A DNA stretch of 6,367 nt from Clostridia bacterium (lineage in GTDB: Bacteria; Bacillota; Clostridia; Oscillospirales; Acutalibacteraceae): assembly GCA_017387165.1 (NCBI GenBank), contig JAFOFS010000127.1, positions 1 to 6,367 of the forward strand, given 5' to 3'. Numbering within the stretch: position 1 is the stretch's first letter; each line of letters begins with the position of its first letter. A program made the position numbers and the translations under genes. Positions 5,319-6,367 of this stretch are shown here, piece by piece. Under the pieces are notes generated by a model that worked only from the letters and a program-made list of their open reading frames with translations, had not been told where the DNA came from and ran no database searches.

Positions 5319-6230
5319 TTACTGAACAAGAATCGAACGGAGCGAGTGCAGATATTGCTGCGGCGATTGCCCCGTGACGCGTTTGAAGGTCTTGGAGAAA
5401 TAACCGGGGCTGGAGAAGCCCAGCATTTCCGCGATGGTCGCGAAAGAATATTTCCGTTCGCGGATGAGCTCCTTGGCGCGTTCAATCTTGGCGCGGTTGT
5501 AATACTCCATAATAGAATAGCCGGTCTGCTGCTTAAAATGGGAGCAAATGTAGTTTTTGCTGTAGTGGAACGCCTCGCAGATGGCGGTGATGGAAACGTC
5601 TTTATCCAGATTATCCAGCAGATGCTTTTCGATCGCCTCGATGAGGTTTTTCGGGTCGGTGGTCTTGCCGGTAAGGAAGGAGAGAACCGGCGCGGTGCTG
5701 TGGTCTTGCACTTGTTTTCGCAGAAGCGAGATGAACAGCTCTTCCAGATAATTCTTCATCAACTGTTGCGAGCCGAGTGGCGCATCCTCTCGCGGATGCA
5801 GCTCAATCACCATCGGGTCGATGATCGGCAGGAAAAAGGCATGGTGCGCTTCTTTAATGATATTGGAGATCAGGCTGCGCTGCGCTGCCGTGACCGTAAT
5901 CCGCTCTCCGGCGATCGCCTCCAGCGCTTTGGCGCGGCAGGAAAACGAAATCACGAACACGTTGAACAAATTGGCTCCGTTTCCGCCCAGGGAGTGGAAC
6001 ACGTTCGGGGCGGTCAGAATCGCCTCGCCGCTTTGCAAAATGATGCGCTCGTTGCCGTTTTGTACGAAGCAATCGCCCTTGTCCGCATACACCAATTCCC
6101 AGAAGTCGTGCTGCTCGCCTTGGAAGCGGTAATCCGCGGGGAATTCGTAGTAGTACAACGAGTGAATTTTGGTGACGGTGATCAGATCCATCAGCGGAAA
6201 GGAAGGAAAGGAATTATTAGCATTTTTCAT
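5319..6230 (-). CDS. AraC-family regulator with N-terminal cupin domain, first gene of module B
   Basis: The 303-residue protein has a cupin-type sensor domain (about 20-100): GEQHDFWELVYADKGD, then GEAILTAPNVFHSLGGN. A helical middle (110-190) follows, then a double helix-turn-helix (about 195-300) with HTH1 near 212-233 (SITAICEAFHYSKNYICSHF) and HTH2 near 262-284, ending in the signature FSSPGYFSKTFKRVTGQSPQQY. It shares layout and several short motifs (HDFWE, GE-IL-AP--FH) with the AraC protein at 2802-3611, so the two are distant paralogues. ATG 6230 is chosen because GGAGGGG (6238-6244) lies 7 bases before it; the frame opens further to 6287, but that runs over the promoter. It heads an operon with the hydrolase and RpiB-like genes, so it probably controls its own operon. 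The effector is unknown. Confidence 0.93.
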   Translation of the reverse strand: MKNANNSFPSFPLMDLITVTKIHSLYYYEFPADYRFQGEQHDFWELVYADKGDCFVQNGNERIILQSGEAILTAPNVFHSLGGNGANLFNVFVISFSCRAKALEAIAGERITVTAAQRSLISNIIKEAHHAFFLPIIDPMVIELHPREDAPLGSQQLMKNYLEELFISLLRKQVQDHSTAPVLSFLTGKTTDPKNLIEAIEKHLLDNLDKDVSITAICEAFHYSKNYICSHFKQQTGYSIMEYYNRAKIERAKELIRERKYSFATIAEMLGFSSPGYFSKTFKRVTGQSPQQYLHSLRSILVQ

Positions 6231-6258
6231 AAAAAAACCCCTCCGATATCGTAATTTT

Positions 6259-6287
6259 AGAATAACACCGTCTAGTGCATTTGTCAA
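6259..6287 (-). promoter_or_regulatory. Sigma-A-type promoter of the AraC-hydrolase-RpiB operon
   Basis: On the minus strand a perfect TTGACA (6282-6287), a 17-base spacer and TATTCT (6259-6264) precede the second AraC gene, giving a leader of roughly 20 bases before ATG 6230. The -35 box is embedded in one copy of a repeated motif (6277-6287), as expected for an autoregulated promoter (inference). Confidence 0.78.
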
Positions 6288-6345
6288 TCGTAATATTTTA
6301 ATAATGACAAAAGTGCAAAAGTGAGGGGCAATTTCGCATTGTCAA
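6277..6345. promoter_or_regulatory. Three copies of a GCA-N-TGTCA motif upstream of the second AraC gene
   Basis: GCATTTGTCAA (6277-6287) and GCATTGTCAA (6336-6345) are direct copies. A third, inverted copy is at 6305-6317 (TGACAAAAGTGCA). TTTGTCA (6280-6286) and TGACAAA (6305-6311) form a 7-bp inverted repeat around an AT-rich core. The first copy covers the -35 box. These are candidate operators for the adjacent AraC protein. Because TGTCAA is also the complement of a consensus -35, part of the similarity may reflect promoters instead. The rest of the stretch 6231-6367 is AT-rich and holds no gene. Confidence 0.45.
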
Positions 6346-6367
6346 AAAGAACCCTCGCGTGATATAA

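Noticed and set aside
5297..5485. Extended start for the hydrolase (63 extra residues)
   Set aside because: The extension overlaps the AraC HTH coding region in another frame and is R/S/P-rich without family similarity.
5346..6254. Long plus-strand open frame (302 codons) opposite the second AraC gene
   Set aside because: It mirrors the AraC coding frame, has no family resemblance and no ribosome site; treated as a shadow.
6231..6287. Upstream ATG at 6287 for the second AraC gene
   Set aside because: It would place the start inside the -35 box; the strong GGAGGGG site points to ATG 6230.
6340..6345. Second TTGACA on the minus strand as an extra promoter
   Set aside because: No acceptable -10 hexamer lies 16-18 bases downstream.

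Overview
The window looks like part of a chromosome from an anaerobic, gut-type Clostridia/Firmicutes bacterium. This is inferred from strong Shine-Dalgarno sites 6-10 bases before starts, sigma-A-type promoters, an XRE/membrane/zinc-ribbon gene of clostridial style, and GC-rich catabolic genes controlled by AraC proteins. The species cannot be named from the sequence alone. No tRNA, rRNA, CRISPR array, transposase or phage gene was seen.

Layout. Positions 52-660 (+) encode a small XRE regulator with two membrane helices and a C-terminal zinc ribbon; it is visibly more AT-rich than the rest. A hairpin-rich gap, a triplicated 11-bp repeat and a bidirectional terminator (813-844) follow. Minus-strand module A is a TIM-barrel sugar-phosphate isomerase/epimerase (1875-2696) followed 17 bases later by a Gfo/Idh/MocA oxidoreductase (847-1857). 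Its divergent neighbour is an AraC regulator (2802-3611, +), and the two sides share a compact region with near-touching -10 boxes. A second bidirectional terminator (3613-3650) separates this AraC gene from module B on the minus strand. In transcription order module B is a second AraC regulator (5319-6230), an alpha/beta hydrolase with a GTG start (4289-5296) and an RpiB/LacA/LacB-type isomerase (3655-4233).

How it may work together. The simplest reading is two adjacent, AraC-controlled modules for use of a sugar, polyol or sugar acid. A cytoplasmic hydrolase could free a sugar from an ester or similar conjugate. A Gfo/Idh/MocA enzyme could oxidise or epimerise it, and two unrelated isomerases could move the carbonyl or invert a centre. 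The two AraC proteins share a cupin-type sensing domain and a C-terminal double HTH, and resemble each other in layout. No transporter, kinase or aldolase lies in the window, so the substrate and end product are unknown and the joint pathway is inference from proximity and family only.

The most interesting points are: the RpiB-like protein, which lacks the usual DH pair and carries a C-terminal extension; the AraC-hydrolase-RpiB operon; the back-to-back promoters with two inverted repeats; and a three-copy motif upstream of the second AraC gene. None proves a new system.
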